From Mycolicibacterium phlei (lineage in GTDB: Bacteria; Actinomycetota; Actinomycetes; Mycobacteriales; Mycobacteriaceae): DNA of 64,000 nt. The DNA lies in contig NZ_CP014475.1 of NCBI RefSeq assembly GCF_001583415.1, positions 3,224,001 to 3,288,000 on the forward strand, read 5' to 3'. Below the pieces are notes generated by a model, which was given only the letters and a program-made list of their open reading frames with translations, was not told the origin of the DNA and searched no databases. A program made the position numbers and the translations under genes. Shown in pieces: positions 28,062-37,698 of this stretch (the stretch's first letter is position 1; every line of letters begins with the position of its first letter).

Positions 28062-28543
28062 CCTCCCCCGTACCCGACCCCGAACCCGAGCCCACCCGTC
28101 CCGCCAACCCCGGCGACGGGGCGCTGTTCGACGCGATCGCCGCCGAGCACGCCGCCATCTACGGCTACGGCGTGGTGTCGGCGCACACCACGCCGGACAC
28201 CAACTGGCTGGTGTCCGAGTCGATCGCCGCGCACCGCGAACGCCGGGAGGCCGCGCTGGCGCTGCTCGACGACCGCTCGGTCGCCGGACCGCTGCCCGCG
28301 GCCGGTTACCGGCTGCCGACGACGGTCGACACCCCGGAGCAGGCGGCGAAGCTGGCGGTGCAGATGGAGAACGACGCCGCGACGGCGTGGCGCGCGGTCG
28401 TCGAACAGGCCACCAGTGAGACGGACCGCGCGTTCGCGGTGGCCGCGCTGACGCAGTGCGCCGTCGCCGCCGCGCGCTGGAACCAGGTGCTCGGCGCCAC
28501 GCCGGTCACGGTGGCGTTCCCGGGCGGCGCCGAGCAGGCGTAA
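28058..28543 (+). CDS. DUF4439 ferritin-like protein
   Basis: A 161-residue helical protein of the ferritin-like DUF4439 family, recognised from LFDAIAAEHAAIYGYGVVSAH and ESIAAHRERREAAL, with Glu and His in positions that could bind metal as in ferritin-like four-helix bundles. It is translationally coupled to the upstream exported protein gene. There is no signal peptide, so it is cytoplasmic. The stop lies only 3 nt from the proS stop on the other strand, leaving no room for separate terminators. Its role is not established. Confidence 0.8.
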   Translation: MTSPVPDPEPEPTRPANPGDGALFDAIAAEHAAIYGYGVVSAHTTPDTNWLVSESIAAHRERREAALALLDDRSVAGPLPAAGYRLPTTVDTPEQAAKLAVQMENDAATAWRAVVEQATSETDRAFAVAALTQCAVAAARWNQVLGATPVTVAFPGGAEQA

Positions 28544-28546
28544 GCG

Positions 28547-30289
28547 CTAGCCGCGCAGGGCGGTGACGATCTCGTCGGCCGCACCGTCGGCGGCGACGTC
28601 GCGCTTGTCCCCGCTGAACCGGTTGCGCAGTTCGACGGTCCCGTCGGCCCAGCCGCGGCCGACCACCACCAGCCACGGCACGCCGAGCAGTTCGGCGTCC
28701 TTGAACTTCACGCCCGGCGAGGCGGTGCGGTCGTCGAGCAGCACCTCCAGGCCGCGGCGGTCGAGCTCGGCGGCCAGTTCCTCGGCGCCGGCGCGGGCGG
28801 CGGCGTCCTTGTTCGCGATGACCAGGTGCACGTCGAACGGCGACACCGACGACGGCCAGCGCAGGCCGAGCTCGTCGTGGTGCTGTTCGGCGATCACCGC
28901 GACCAGCCGGGAGACGCCGATCCCGTAGGAGCCCATCGTCAGCCGCACCGGCTTGCCGTCCTCGCCGAGCACGTCGACCTCGAACGCGTCGGTGTACTTG
29001 CGGCCCAGCTGGAAGATGTGGCCGATCTCGATGCCGCGGGCGCTGACCAGCTTGCCTGCCCCGTCCGGCGAGGGATCGCCGTCGCGGACGTCGGCGACGT
29101 CGATGGTGCCGTCCGGGGTGAAGTCGCGACCGGCGACCAGCCCGACGACGTGCTTGTTCGGCGCGTCGGCGCCGGTGATCCACGACGTGCCGGTCACCAC
29201 CCGGGGGTCGACGAGGTAGCGAACACCGTTGGCGTTCAACGCCTTCGGGCCGATGTAGCCCTTCACCAGGAACGGGTACTTCGCGAAGTCGGCGTCGTCG
29301 AGCAGCGCGTATTCGGCCGGTTCCAGCGCGGCGCCCAGCCGCTTGTCGTCGACCTCGCGGTCACCGGGCAGACCGATCGCCAGCAGCTCCCAGTCCCCGC
29401 CCGGCTCGCGGACCTTGAGCATGACGTTCTTCAGCGTGTCCGCCGCGGTGACGGTCCGGTCCAGTGTCTCGTTGGCCCAGTCCACCAGCGTGGCGATGGT
29501 CGGGGTGTCGGGCGTGTCGTAGACCCGGGCCTCGGGCTGCCCCTCGATGGGCAGCGGGTCGGGCGCCGGCGTGGTGACCGCCTCAACATTGGCGGCGTAG
29601 CCGGACTCCAGGCAGCGCACGAACGTGTCCTCGCCGATCTCGCTTTCGGCCAGGAACTCCTCGGATGCGCTGCCGCCCATCGCGCCGGAGACGGCGCTGA
29701 CGATCACGTAGCGCACGCCGAGCCGGTCGAAGATCCGCTGATAGGCCTCGCGGTGTTTGGCGTAGGCGGTGCGCAGCCCGTCGTCGTCGACGTCGAAGGA
29801 GTACGAGTCCTTCATCACGAACTCGCGGCCGCGCAGGATGCCGGCGCGCGGGCGGGCCTCGTCGCGGTACTTGTTCTGGATCTGGAACAGCAGCAGCGGG
29901 AAGTCCTTGTAGCTGCTGTACTCCCCCTTGACCGTCAGCGCGAAGAACTCTTCGTGCGTCGGCCCGAGCATGTAGTCGTTGCGGCGGCGGTCCTGCAGCC
30001 GGAACACGCCGTCGCCGTACTCGGTCCAGCGGTTGGTGGTCTCGTACGGCCCCTTCGGCAGCAGCGCCGGGAACAGGATCTCCTGGCCGCCGATGGCGAC
30101 CATCTCCTCGCGCACGATGTTCTCGATCTTGCGCAGCACCCGCAGGCCCAGCGGCAGCCAGCTGTACAGGCCCGGCCCGACCGGCCGGATGTAACCGGCG
30201 CGGATCAGCAGCTTGTGGCTGGGCACTTCGGCGTCAGCCGGGTCGTCGCGCAGGGTGCGCAGGAACAGCTCGGACATGCGGGTGATCAC
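28547..30289 (-). CDS. proS: Prolyl-tRNA synthetase
   Basis: A class II aminoacyl-tRNA synthetase charging tRNA-Pro. The 580-residue bacterial-type enzyme contains motif 1 ([24 protein letters not shown]), motif 2 ([26 protein letters not shown]) and motif 3 ([10 protein letters not shown]), with the YbaK-like editing insertion between motifs 2 and 3 (about residues 225-400) and a C-terminal anticodon-binding domain. The GTG at 30287-30289 ([17 protein letters not shown]) is chosen to match mycobacterial homologues; an upstream TTG would add three residues. Confidence 0.97.
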   Translation of the reverse strand: MITRMSELFLRTLRDDPADAEVPSHKLLIRAGYIRPVGPGLYSWLPLGLRVLRKIENIVREEMVAIGGQEILFPALLPKGPYETTNRWTEYGDGVFRLQDRRRNDYMLGPTHEEFFALTVKGEYSSYKDFPLLLFQIQNKYRDEARPRAGILRGREFVMKDSYSFDVDDDGLRTAYAKHREAYQRIFDRLGVRYVIVSAVSGAMGGSASEEFLAESEIGEDTFVRCLESGYAANVEAVTTPAPDPLPIEGQPEARVYDTPDTPTIATLVDWANETLDRTVTAADTLKNVMLKVREPGGDWELLAIGLPGDREVDDKRLGAALEPAEYALLDDADFAKYPFLVKGYIGPKALNANGVRYLVDPRVVTGTSWITGADAPNKHVVGLVAGRDFTPDGTIDVADVRDGDPSPDGAGKLVSARGIEIGHIFQLGRKYTDAFEVDVLGEDGKPVRLTMGSYGIGVSRLVAVIAEQHHDELGLRWPSSVSPFDVHLVIANKDAAARAGAEELAAELDRRGLEVLLDDRTASPGVKFKDAELLGVPWLVVVGRGWADGTVELRNRFSGDKRDVAADGAADEIVTALRG

Positions 30290-30350
30290 AGCCGACAACC
30301 TTACTGACCGCGGTGCTTACCGCTCGCCCGCCCCGTGGTTACAACCCGGG

Positions 30351-31931
30351 TCAGAGCTCGCCCTGATCCAGGGCGTCCTTGAGCTCCTGCGCGTGCGCGA
30401 CCTGCCGTGCGCTGTACCCGATGAACAGCGATGCGCAGCCGACGATCACCGCGACCGCCGCGACCCACAGCAGCCCGTAGGTGTAGCCCTGGTCGAGCGC
30501 GTTGATCTGCTCCGGGTTCATCTCGCTGACCGGGCCGGTGGTGCCGCCCAGGTACAGCGTGCGCGACGTGATCACGGCCTGGATCACCGCGAGCACGACC
30601 GGGCCGCCGAGGTTCTGCAGCATCAGCGCGATCGCCGACACCGGGCCGATCTGGTCGAAGCCGACGCCCGCGATGGCGGACAGCATCAGCGGGACGACGA
30701 TCATGCCGATGCCGACACCGCCGATGGTGATGGGCAGCACCAGGTTCGGGAAGTACGGGATGTCGGCGTTCAGGGTCGAGCCGTAGATCATCGCGCCGAG
30801 CACCAGCACACCGCCGGCGATCACCAGCAGCCGCGGCGGGAACATCTGCACCAGCTGCGAGGACAACCCGAGGCCGATGCCGAGCGCGATCACGAACGGG
30901 ATGAACCCGACACCGGCGCGCAGCGGGCTGTAGCCCATGATGTCCTGCACGTACAGGCCGATCAGCACGGTCAGCGTGAACATCACGCCGCCGGCCAGGA
31001 AGATCGACACGAACGTCGCGACCCGGTTGCGGTCCTTGAACAGGTCGAACGGCATCACCGGGTTGGCGGCGGTGCGCTCGACGTAGAGGAAGGCCAGCAG
31101 CGCCGCTCCGGCGACGAGGCCCGAGCCCAGCGTCATCGGCGACAGCCAGCCCTGCTCCGGGCCCATCGAGAAGCCGAACACCGCGGCGGTGCAGCCCAGC
31201 GTCGCCAGCAGCGCGCCTGTGGCGTCGAGCTTGAGCCGCTCACGATGGGTCTCGCGCAGCGTGTTGTTGGCCAGCGCGATCATCACCAGACCGATCGGGA
31301 CGTTGATGAGGAACGCCCAGCGCCACGACACCTCGGTCAGCGCGCCGCCGACGATCAGGCCCATCACCGAGCCGACGCCGGTCATCGCGGCGAAGATGGC
31401 GGTCGCGGCGTTGCGCGCCGGGCCCTTCGGGAAGGTGGTCGCGATCAGGGCCAGCGCGGTGGGTGACGCGATCGCCGCGCCGACGCCCTGCAGCAGCCGG
31501 GCGATCACCAGCGTGGCCTCGTTCCAGGCCAGCCCGCACAGCACCGAGGCGATGGTGAACAGCGCGACGCCGACGAGGAAGGTCCGCTTGCGTCCGATCG
31601 TGTCGCCGAGGCGGCCGCCGAGCAGCATCAGACCGCCGAACGTCAGCACGTAGGCGGTGATGACCCAGCTGCGGCCCGCGTCGGACAGGCTGAGCTCGTC
31701 CTGGATCTGCGGGAGCGCGACGATGGCGACCGTGCTGTCCATCGTGGCCAGCAGCTGCATGCCGCCGATCGCGATGACCGCTGATATGAAGCGGCGGGAG
31801 GGGAGCCACTGCGGGTAACGACCCGATCGCTCACCGCCCGCCTGGTCCAGCTCGGTGGAGAGTGATCGTTTAGCCCGGTTTCTGGCGGCACGGCGCATAG
31901 CAGCGCGCTCTGCGTCTGGGAGAGCCGTCAT
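30351..31931 (-). CDS. efpA: MFS efflux transporter EfpA
   Basis: A 526-residue, 14-helix DHA2-family major facilitator in the inner membrane. It is induced by isoniazid in M. tuberculosis and linked to drug and lipid export. The sequence is very close to EfpA over its whole length: LATMDSTVAIVALPQIQDELSLSDAGRSWV, then GGRLGDTIGRKRTFLVG and GGALTEVSWRWAFLINVPIG, ending in the ARQVAHAQELKDALDQGEL tail. The N-terminal 45 residues are cytoplasmic and basic. The promoter must lie in the 33-bp AT-rich gap to cysG or within cysG; the gap contains an ATTAC-N6-GTAAT inverted repeat. Confidence 0.95.
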   Translation of the reverse strand: MTALPDAERAAMRRAARNRAKRSLSTELDQAGGERSGRYPQWLPSRRFISAVIAIGGMQLLATMDSTVAIVALPQIQDELSLSDAGRSWVITAYVLTFGGLMLLGGRLGDTIGRKRTFLVGVALFTIASVLCGLAWNEATLVIARLLQGVGAAIASPTALALIATTFPKGPARNAATAIFAAMTGVGSVMGLIVGGALTEVSWRWAFLINVPIGLVMIALANNTLRETHRERLKLDATGALLATLGCTAAVFGFSMGPEQGWLSPMTLGSGLVAGAALLAFLYVERTAANPVMPFDLFKDRNRVATFVSIFLAGGVMFTLTVLIGLYVQDIMGYSPLRAGVGFIPFVIALGIGLGLSSQLVQMFPPRLLVIAGGVLVLGAMIYGSTLNADIPYFPNLVLPITIGGVGIGMIVVPLMLSAIAGVGFDQIGPVSAIALMLQNLGGPVVLAVIQAVITSRTLYLGGTTGPVSEMNPEQINALDQGYTYGLLWVAAVAVIVGCASLFIGYSARQVAHAQELKDALDQGEL

Positions 31932-31964
31932 ACCGAATTACCTTACAGTAATCTTAGGAATCCT

Positions 31965-33164
31965 TTAACCGCCGAAGCCGGCGACCGCCCCGATCACGAT
32001 GATCGCCGGGGGCCGGATTCCATCCTCCCTGATCCGCGCGGCGACGTCCCGCAGTTCGGCGCGCAAAGTCCGTTCCGCCGCGGTGGTGCCGTGCTGAACC
32101 ACCAGCACCGGCGTATCCGCAGGTCGGCCGCCCTCCATCAGCACGTTGGCGAACAGCTCGATGCGTTCGACCGCCATCAGCAACACGATGGTGCCCGACA
32201 GCCGGGCCAGCGCATTCCAATTCACTAACGATTCGGGGTGATCCGGCGCAACATGGCCGCTGACCACCACGAACTCGTGTGTGACGTGGCGATGGGTGAC
32301 CGGGACGCCGGCCAGCGCGGGCACGCCTATGGCACTCGTCACACCCGGCACGACGGTCACCGGGATGCCCGCCTCGGTGCACGCGATCACCTCTTCGTAG
32401 CCGCGTGCGAACACGAACGGATCGCCGCCCTTGAGGCGGACGACGAACTTGCCCGCCCGGGCGCGGTCGATGAGCAGGTTGTTGATCGCCTCCTGTGCCA
32501 TCGCCCGCCCGTACGGGATCTTGGCGGCGTCGATGACCTCGACGTGCGGGGGCAGCTCGGCCAGCAGTTCCTGCGGGGCCAGCCGGTCGGCGACGACGAC
32601 GTCGGCCTGGGCCAGCAGCCGCCGGCCGCGCACGGTGATCAGTTCGGGGTCGCCGGGCCCGCCGCCGACCAGCGCGACGCCCTCGGCGACGGTGCGCGGG
32701 GTGTCGGCGGTGATCACACCCTGCTGCAGGGCCTCGTGGATGGCGGTGCGGATGGCCGCCGAGCGGCGGTGCTCGCCGCCGGCCAGCACGCCGACCGACA
32801 GGCCCTCGTACTCGAAGGAGGCGGGGGTGACGGCGGTGCCCTGCACGGCCGCGTCGGCGCGGACGCAGAAGATGCGGCGGCGCTCGGCCTCGGCGACGAT
32901 CGCGGCGTTGACGTCCGGGTCGTCGGTGGCCGCGATCGCGTACCAGGCGTCTTCGAGGTCGCCGTCGCGGTAGTCGCGCAGCTGCAGGGTGATCCCGGCC
33001 ATCGCCTCGACGGCGGGGGTGGCCTCGCGGGCGATGACGTGCACGTCGGCGCCGCTGGCGACGAGCAGCGGCAGCCGTCGCTGCGCCACGCTGCCCGCGC
33101 CGACGACCACGACCTTGCGGCCGCTCAGCCGCAGGCCGACGAGATAGGCGTCTTCGGTACTCAT
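31965..33164 (-). CDS. cysG: Uroporphyrinogen-III C-methyltransferase fused to precorrin-2 dehydrogenase
   Basis: A 399-residue enzyme at the branch to cobalamin and siroheme. The N-terminal about 155 residues are a Met8/CysG-B-like NAD-dependent dehydrogenase/ferrochelatase (KVVVVGAGSVAQRRLPLLVASGADVHVI). The C-terminal part is the SAM-dependent methyltransferase (VALVGGGPGDPELITVRG, KGGDPFVFARGYEE, PGVTSAIGVPALAGVPVTHR). It matches Rv2847c, with ATG at 33162-33164. It follows cobB by 16 nt and is the last gene of the cobalamin operon before efpA. Confidence 0.94.
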   Translation of the reverse strand: MSTEDAYLVGLRLSGRKVVVVGAGSVAQRRLPLLVASGADVHVIAREATPAVEAMAGITLQLRDYRDGDLEDAWYAIAATDDPDVNAAIVAEAERRRIFCVRADAAVQGTAVTPASFEYEGLSVGVLAGGEHRRSAAIRTAIHEALQQGVITADTPRTVAEGVALVGGGPGDPELITVRGRRLLAQADVVVADRLAPQELLAELPPHVEVIDAAKIPYGRAMAQEAINNLLIDRARAGKFVVRLKGGDPFVFARGYEEVIACTEAGIPVTVVPGVTSAIGVPALAGVPVTHRHVTHEFVVVSGHVAPDHPESLVNWNALARLSGTIVLLMAVERIELFANVLMEGGRPADTPVLVVQHGTTAAERTLRAELRDVAARIREDGIRPPAIIVIGAVAGFGG

Positions 33165-33180
33165 AGCTCGGCCGTCCGCA

Positions 33181-34533
33181 TCACCCGGCGAGCTTAGAGG
33201 TAGCCGCCGCGGCGACGAACCGGGTGATCGCCTCCGGGTGCGCGGCGGGGTGGACGTGCAGGTAGCCGGCGTGGACACCGCCACGCACGGCGCCGTCGTC
33301 GCGGCGCGGCTCGCGCAGCGCCCAGGCGGGCGGATACTGCTGGGTGAAAGTGACTGTGGTGCGGTGGAATTCGTGACCGGTCACCCGTGCGCCGATGGGA
33401 TACAGCGCGGAGTCGGTGACGGCGACGGCGTCGCGGTAGCCCAGGGTGAGACGCTCGGTGAAGCGCGCCGACCCGGACAGCACCCCGCACATCGGATGGC
33501 CGTCGAGGTCGTCGACCAGGTAGGTCAGCCCCGCGCACTCGGCGTGGACGGGCGCCCCGGTGGCGGCGAGCGCCCGGATCTCGGCGCGCACGGTCTCGTT
33601 GGCCGACAGCTCGGCGACGAACTCCTCCGGGAAGCCGCCCGGGACGACGAGCGCGTCGGTGTCCGGCGGCAGCGTGTCGGTGAGCGGGTCGAACGCGACG
33701 ACCTCGGCGCCTGCCGCGGTGAGCAGTTCGCGGTGTTCCGGGTAGCCGAAGGTGAACGCCCGGCCCGCGGCGAGCGCCACCGTCGCGCGGCCGACGGGTT
33801 CTGCGGTGTGCGGATCCCACGGGGCGGCGCTGACGGTCGCGGCGGCCAGCGCGGTGACGGCGGCCAGATCGGTGTGGCGGGCGACCAGCTCGGTCATCGC
33901 GTCGACGGCGGCGCGGGCCCGCTGCCCGTGCTCTGTCGCGGTGACCAGGCCGAGATGCCTTGACGGAACGGCGAGTTCGTCGGCCCGCGGGATGGCGCCG
34001 AGCACCGGCAGGCCGACCTGGTCGCAGGCCTGGCGCAGCACCTGCTCGTGGCGGGGTGAACCGACCCGGTTGAGGATCACGCCCGCGACTCGCACCGCGG
34101 AGTCGAACGTCGAGAAGCCGTGCAGCAGAGCGGCGATGCTGTGGCTCTGCCCCCGCGCGTCGACCACCAGCACGACGGGCGCGCCGAGCAGGGCGGCGAC
34201 GTGGGCGGTCGAACCGACCGCGACACCCACGCTGTCGGCGGTGATGCGGCCGTCGAACAGGCCCATCACCCCTTCGACGACCGCGATGTCGGCGTCGTCG
34301 CTGCCGTGCCGGTACAGCGGGCCGACCAGGTGTTCGCCCTGCAGGACGGGGTCGAGGTTGCGGCCGGGGCGCCCGGTCGCGAGCGCGTGGTAGCCGGGGT
34401 CGATGTAGTCGGGGCCGACCTTGAACGGCGCCACGGTGTGCCCGGCCCGTCGCAGTGCCCCCATCAGACCCGTTGCGACCGTGGTCTTTCCGCTGCCCGA
34501 GGCCGGCGCGGCGATGACGACCGCCGGCGTCAC
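33181..34533 (-). CDS. cobB: Cobyrinic acid a,c-diamide synthase
   Basis: A 450-residue ATP- and glutamine-dependent amidase that amidates the a and c side chains of (hydrogeno)byrinic acid. The N-terminal part is a P-loop dethiobiotin-synthetase-like domain (VVIAAPASGSGKTTVATGL, VGPDYIDPGYH, EGVMGLFDG). The C-terminal part is a type 3 glutamine amidotransferase (LVVPGGFPEEF, APVHAECAGLTYL with the catalytic Cys, HEFHRT). The start is GTG at 34531-34533. Downstream is cysG; upstream, a 250-bp repeat-containing gap separates it from cobO. Confidence 0.95.
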   Translation of the reverse strand: MTPAVVIAAPASGSGKTTVATGLMGALRRAGHTVAPFKVGPDYIDPGYHALATGRPGRNLDPVLQGEHLVGPLYRHGSDDADIAVVEGVMGLFDGRITADSVGVAVGSTAHVAALLGAPVVLVVDARGQSHSIAALLHGFSTFDSAVRVAGVILNRVGSPRHEQVLRQACDQVGLPVLGAIPRADELAVPSRHLGLVTATEHGQRARAAVDAMTELVARHTDLAAVTALAAATVSAAPWDPHTAEPVGRATVALAAGRAFTFGYPEHRELLTAAGAEVVAFDPLTDTLPPDTDALVVPGGFPEEFVAELSANETVRAEIRALAATGAPVHAECAGLTYLVDDLDGHPMCGVLSGSARFTERLTLGYRDAVAVTDSALYPIGARVTGHEFHRTTVTFTQQYPPAWALREPRRDDGAVRGGVHAGYLHVHPAAHPEAITRFVAAAATSKLAG

Positions 34534-34546
34534 GACGCTCCCCCTG

Positions 34547-34608
34547 CGCGAGCGTGCGTGTCTGCACACGACACGCCGGGAAATCGCAACAGTTTGCGCA
34601 CGCTCGCG
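34547..34608. repeat. Palindromic repeat between cobB and cobO (12-bp arms)
   Basis: CGCGAGCGTGCG at 34547-34558 and its exact complement at 34597-34608 enclose 38 nt (with TGTCTGCACACGACA inside). It resembles dispersed palindromes I associate with mycobacterial intergenic regions. It lies next to the 55-nt element (34647-34701), so this 250-bp gap is almost entirely repeat DNA; between the two is a GGGCCCGCGGGGCCCGCGGGG stretch with its own symmetry. Confidence 0.65.
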
Positions 34609-34646
34609 ACGGGCCCGCGGGGCCCGCGGGGCGAGGTGCCGCCGCC

Positions 34647-34701
34647 GAGTTCTACGCCAGGGTCGCGACTCGGCGAAAACCACAACCCTGGTGCAGAACT
34701 C
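34647..34701. repeat. 55-nt palindromic element, copy B
   Basis: The second copy of the element at 14868-14922, with the same length of 55 nt. The arms are GAGTTCT/AGAACTC (7 bp), then mismatches, then CCAGGGT/ACCCTGG. Compared with copy A, the T-A pair in the inner stem is A-T here, a compensatory change. It sits in the cobB-cobO gap, so it would be transcribed inside the cobalamin operon. Confidence 0.75.
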
Positions 34702-34785
34702 GACGAGAGGTCGTGCGAGCCCTGTCGTGCGCGGACCGCTGGCACCGGCGCGCTCGGGGGAGCACGGTCGCGGACGAGGCGCCAG

Positions 34786-35400
34786 TCACCACTCGATGCC
34801 CTTCTGGCCTTTACGGCCGACGTCCATCGGGTGCTTGACCTTCGTCATCTCGGTCACCAGGTCGGCGGCGTCGATCAGGGCCTGCGGGGCGTCGCGGCCG
34901 GTGATCACGACGTGCTGCGTGCCCGGCCGCGAGGTCAGCACCGACACCACCTCGTCGACGTCGATCCAGCCCCACTTCAGCGGGTAGGTGAACTCGTCGA
35001 GCACGTAGAAGTCGTGACGCTGTTCGGCGAGCCGGCGGGTGATCTCAGTCCAGCCCTCCACCGCGGCGGCCGCGTGGTCGTCCTCACTGCCCTGTTTACG
35101 CGTCCACGACCAGCCCGAGCCCATCTTGTGCCACTGCACCGGTCCGCCGACGCCGTGCTCGTCGTGCAGCTTGCCGAGCTCCCGGAACGCCGCCTCCTCG
35201 CCGACCCGCCACTTCGCGCTCTTGACGAACTGGAACACCGCGATGTCGAAGCCCTGGTTCCACGCCCGCAGCGCCATCCCGAACGCGGCGGTCGACTTGC
35301 CCTTACCGGGACCGGTGTGCACGGCCAGCACCGGGGCGTTGCGGCGGGCCCGGGTGGTCAGCCCGTCGTCGGGGATGGTGAGTGGTCGGCCCTGCGGCAT
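34786..35400 (-). CDS. cobO: Cob(I)yrinic acid a,c-diamide adenosyltransferase
   Basis: A 204-residue enzyme that adds the 5'-deoxyadenosyl group to the corrin cobalt. The CobA/CobO/BtuR family P-loop is VHTGPGKGKSTAAFGMALRA, followed by QFVKSAKWRVGEE, FYVLDEFTYPLKWGWID and VVITGRDAPQALIDAADLVTEM. The ATG at 35398-35400 gives the normal size. It is 13 nt downstream of the chelatase gene, which puts the chelatase into the cobalamin operon. Confidence 0.95.
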   Translation of the reverse strand: MPQGRPLTIPDDGLTTRARRNAPVLAVHTGPGKGKSTAAFGMALRAWNQGFDIAVFQFVKSAKWRVGEEAAFRELGKLHDEHGVGGPVQWHKMGSGWSWTRKQGSEDDHAAAAVEGWTEITRRLAEQRHDFYVLDEFTYPLKWGWIDVDEVVSVLTSRPGTQHVVITGRDAPQALIDAADLVTEMTKVKHPMDVGRKGQKGIEW

Positions 35401-35413
35401 GGCGACTCCTGTC

Positions 35414-37255
35414 TTAGGCGGCGGTGCGGACGACGTCGGTGAGGCTGTCGGCGCGCAGCTGGGCCAGCCGCACCGCCGGGGCACCCAGCTGCCTGGCGAG
35501 GTCCTCGGCCAGTCCGAGCCGCACGAAGGAGGTCTCGCAGTCGACGACCACCGCGGCGGCGCCCTCGGCAACCAGTCGGGCCGCCGCCGCCCGCATCCGG
35601 CCCAGCGGATCGTGGCCGCCGGTCGCGCGGCCGTCGGTGAGGACCACCACCAGGCAGCGCCGCGCCCGGTCGCGGGCCTTCTCCCGCACCACGATGTCGC
35701 GGGCCGCCAGCAGACCCTCCGCCAGCGGCGTCTTGCCGCCGGTGTCGAAGCGCGCCAGCCGCCGTCCGGCGATGTGCACCGACGACGTCGGCGGCAGCAG
35801 CACCTGCGCGCCCTGGCCGCGGAACGTCACGACGGCGACCTTGTCGCGGCGCTGGTAGGCGTCGCGCAGCAGCGACAGCGCCGCCCCGCCGACGGCCGCC
35901 ATCCGGTCTCGCGCGGCCATCGACCCCGACGCGTCGACGACGAAGATCACCAGGTTGCCCTCGCGGCCCTCCCGGACCGCCCGCCGGATGTCGTCGGGCT
36001 GTGGGCGGATCCGCCCGGGCTGAGGCTGTCGTTCGACGGCGGCCAGCAACGTGCCGAACATGTGCACGCCGTAACCGGTTCGGCCGTCGGGCGCCGCCGC
36101 GATGGTCTTACCGGTGCGGTTGCGGGCCCGGGACCGTCGCCCCGGGGCGCCCTCCCCCACCCCGGGCACGACCAGCGAGCGGGTGCGGAACACCGCCGAC
36201 GGCGGCGCGCTCGGCCGCGTCGCGGGCGGCGACGAGGGCGTCCCCGTACTTGAATTCTGTTGCGGCACATCGCCGTCAGAGCCGTCCGGCGATCCGCCGC
36301 CGGGCGGCTCGTCATCGGGGCCGTCCGGCCCTTCCTCGGCGGCCTCATTGGCCGACGCCAACGCCTCGTCGAGCTGCCCCGGATCCAGGCCCGGGTCGTC
36401 GAACGGGTCGCGCCGGCGCCGGTGCGGCAGCGCGAGTTCGGCGGCGACCCGGATGTCCTCCTCGGTCACCGTGTCGGCTCCGCGCCACGCCGCGTGCGCG
36501 ACGGCGGTGCGGGCGACGACGAGGTCGGCGCGCATCCCGTCGACGTCGAACGCCGCACACAGCGCCGCGATCCGGCGTAATTCGCTGTCCGGCAACGACA
36601 CCGAGCCGACGGCGGCGCGCGCGGCGGCGACCCGGCGGGCCAGTTCGGCGTCGGCGTCGGCGTAGCTCGCCGCGAACCCCTCGGGATCGGTCTCGTAGGC
36701 CATCCGGGCGCGGATCACCTCGACGCGGGTGTCGACGTCGCGGGAGGCGCGCACGTCGACGGTCAACCCGAACCGGTCCAGCAGCTGCGGACGCAGTTCG
36801 CCCTCTTCGGGATTCATCGTGCCGATCAGGACGAACCGCGCGTCGTGACTGTAGGAGACACCATCGCGTTCGACGTGCACGCGGCCCATCGCGGCGGCGT
36901 CGAGCAGCACGTCGACCAGGTGGTCGTGCAGCAGGTTGACCTCGTCGACGTAGAGCACCCCGCCGTGGGCGCGGGCCAGCAGGCCCGGCGAGAACGCGTG
37001 CTCGCCGTCGCGCAGCACCTTCTGCAGGTCGATCGAGCCGACCACGCGGTCCTCGGTGGCGCCGATGGGCAGTTCGACGAGTGAGCCGCCGTCGACGGCG
37101 TGCAGGATCGCGGCCAGGCCGCGCACCGCCGTGGATTTCGCGGTTCCCTTCTCGCCGCGGATCAGGACCCCTCCGATGTCGGGGCGGACGGCGCACAGCA
37201 GGAGCGCCAGTCGCAGCCGGTCGTGGCCGACGATCGCGCTGAAGGGATATGTCAC
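35414..37255 (-). CDS. Fused ChlI/ChlD-type chelatase AAA+ and VWA subunit
   Basis: A 613-residue protein similar to Rv2850c. Residues 1-330 are an AAA+ ATPase of the BchI type (Walker [10 protein letters not shown] at 34-42, Walker [11 protein letters not shown] near 98). Next is an acidic Pro/Gly linker, then a basic [13 protein letters not shown] stretch. From about 430 there is a VWA domain with the MIDAS motif DASGSM. Mycobacteria make no chlorophyll. Because the gene lies in a cobalamin operon, the likely role is as motor partner of a CobN-type cobaltochelatase (not in this window), which is inference. The GTG start (37253-37255) overlaps the GNAT stop. Confidence 0.88.
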   Translation of the reverse strand: MTYPFSAIVGHDRLRLALLLCAVRPDIGGVLIRGEKGTAKSTAVRGLAAILHAVDGGSLVELPIGATEDRVVGSIDLQKVLRDGEHAFSPGLLARAHGGVLYVDEVNLLHDHLVDVLLDAAAMGRVHVERDGVSYSHDARFVLIGTMNPEEGELRPQLLDRFGLTVDVRASRDVDTRVEVIRARMAYETDPEGFAASYADADAELARRVAAARAAVGSVSLPDSELRRIAALCAAFDVDGMRADLVVARTAVAHAAWRGADTVTEEDIRVAAELALPHRRRRDPFDDPGLDPGQLDEALASANEAAEEGPDGPDDEPPGGGSPDGSDGDVPQQNSSTGTPSSPPATRPSAPPSAVFRTRSLVVPGVGEGAPGRRSRARNRTGKTIAAAPDGRTGYGVHMFGTLLAAVERQPQPGRIRPQPDDIRRAVREGREGNLVIFVVDASGSMAARDRMAAVGGAALSLLRDAYQRRDKVAVVTFRGQGAQVLLPPTSSVHIAGRRLARFDTGGKTPLAEGLLAARDIVVREKARDRARRCLVVVLTDGRATGGHDPLGRMRAAAARLVAEGAAAVVVDCETSFVRLGLAEDLARQLGAPAVRLAQLRADSLTDVVRTAA

Positions 37256-37698
37256 GGCTTCAGCATAGGGACGTGCGGAATGCCGTCCTCGAGGAACTCC
37301 TCGCCGTCGCGGACGAAGCCCAGCCGCCCGTAGAACTCTTCCAGGTAGGTCTGGGCGTTGATGTGGCACGGGTAGTCGCCGACCTCGGCCAGCGCGGCCT
37401 GCAGCAGCCGGGTGCTGTGCCCGTGTCCGCGGGCCTCCTTCTTCGTGCAGACCCGCCCGATGCGGAACACCTTCTGCCCGCCGGGATGCTCCTCCATCAG
37501 CCGCAGCGTCGAGATGATCTCGCCGCCAGGGGCTTCCAGCCAGAAGTGCCGGGTCTCGGCAAGTAGGTCACGCCCGTCGAGCTCGGGGTACGGAGTGGCC
37601 TGTTCGACGACGAAGACCTCGACCCGCAGCTTGAGCAGTTCGTAGAGCATCGCCGCGTCCAGGTCCTTGGCCCAGCTGCGACGCAGCGTGACCGTCAT
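37252..37698 (-). CDS. ElaA-like GNAT acetyltransferase
   Basis: A 148-residue GCN5-related N-acetyltransferase of the ElaA type (Rv2851c position). Signs are [33 protein letters not shown] in the N-terminal half and the acetyl-CoA loop [24 protein letters not shown]. It is coupled on both sides: the ATG overlaps the mqo stop (ATGA) and its stop overlaps the chelatase GTG. Substrate unknown; the operon gives no clear clue. Confidence 0.9.
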   Translation of the reverse strand: MTVTLRRSWAKDLDAAMLYELLKLRVEVFVVEQATPYPELDGRDLLAETRHFWLEAPGGEIISTLRLMEEHPGGQKVFRIGRVCTKKEARGHGHSTRLLQAALAEVGDYPCHINAQTYLEEFYGRLGFVRDGEEFLEDGIPHVPMLKP

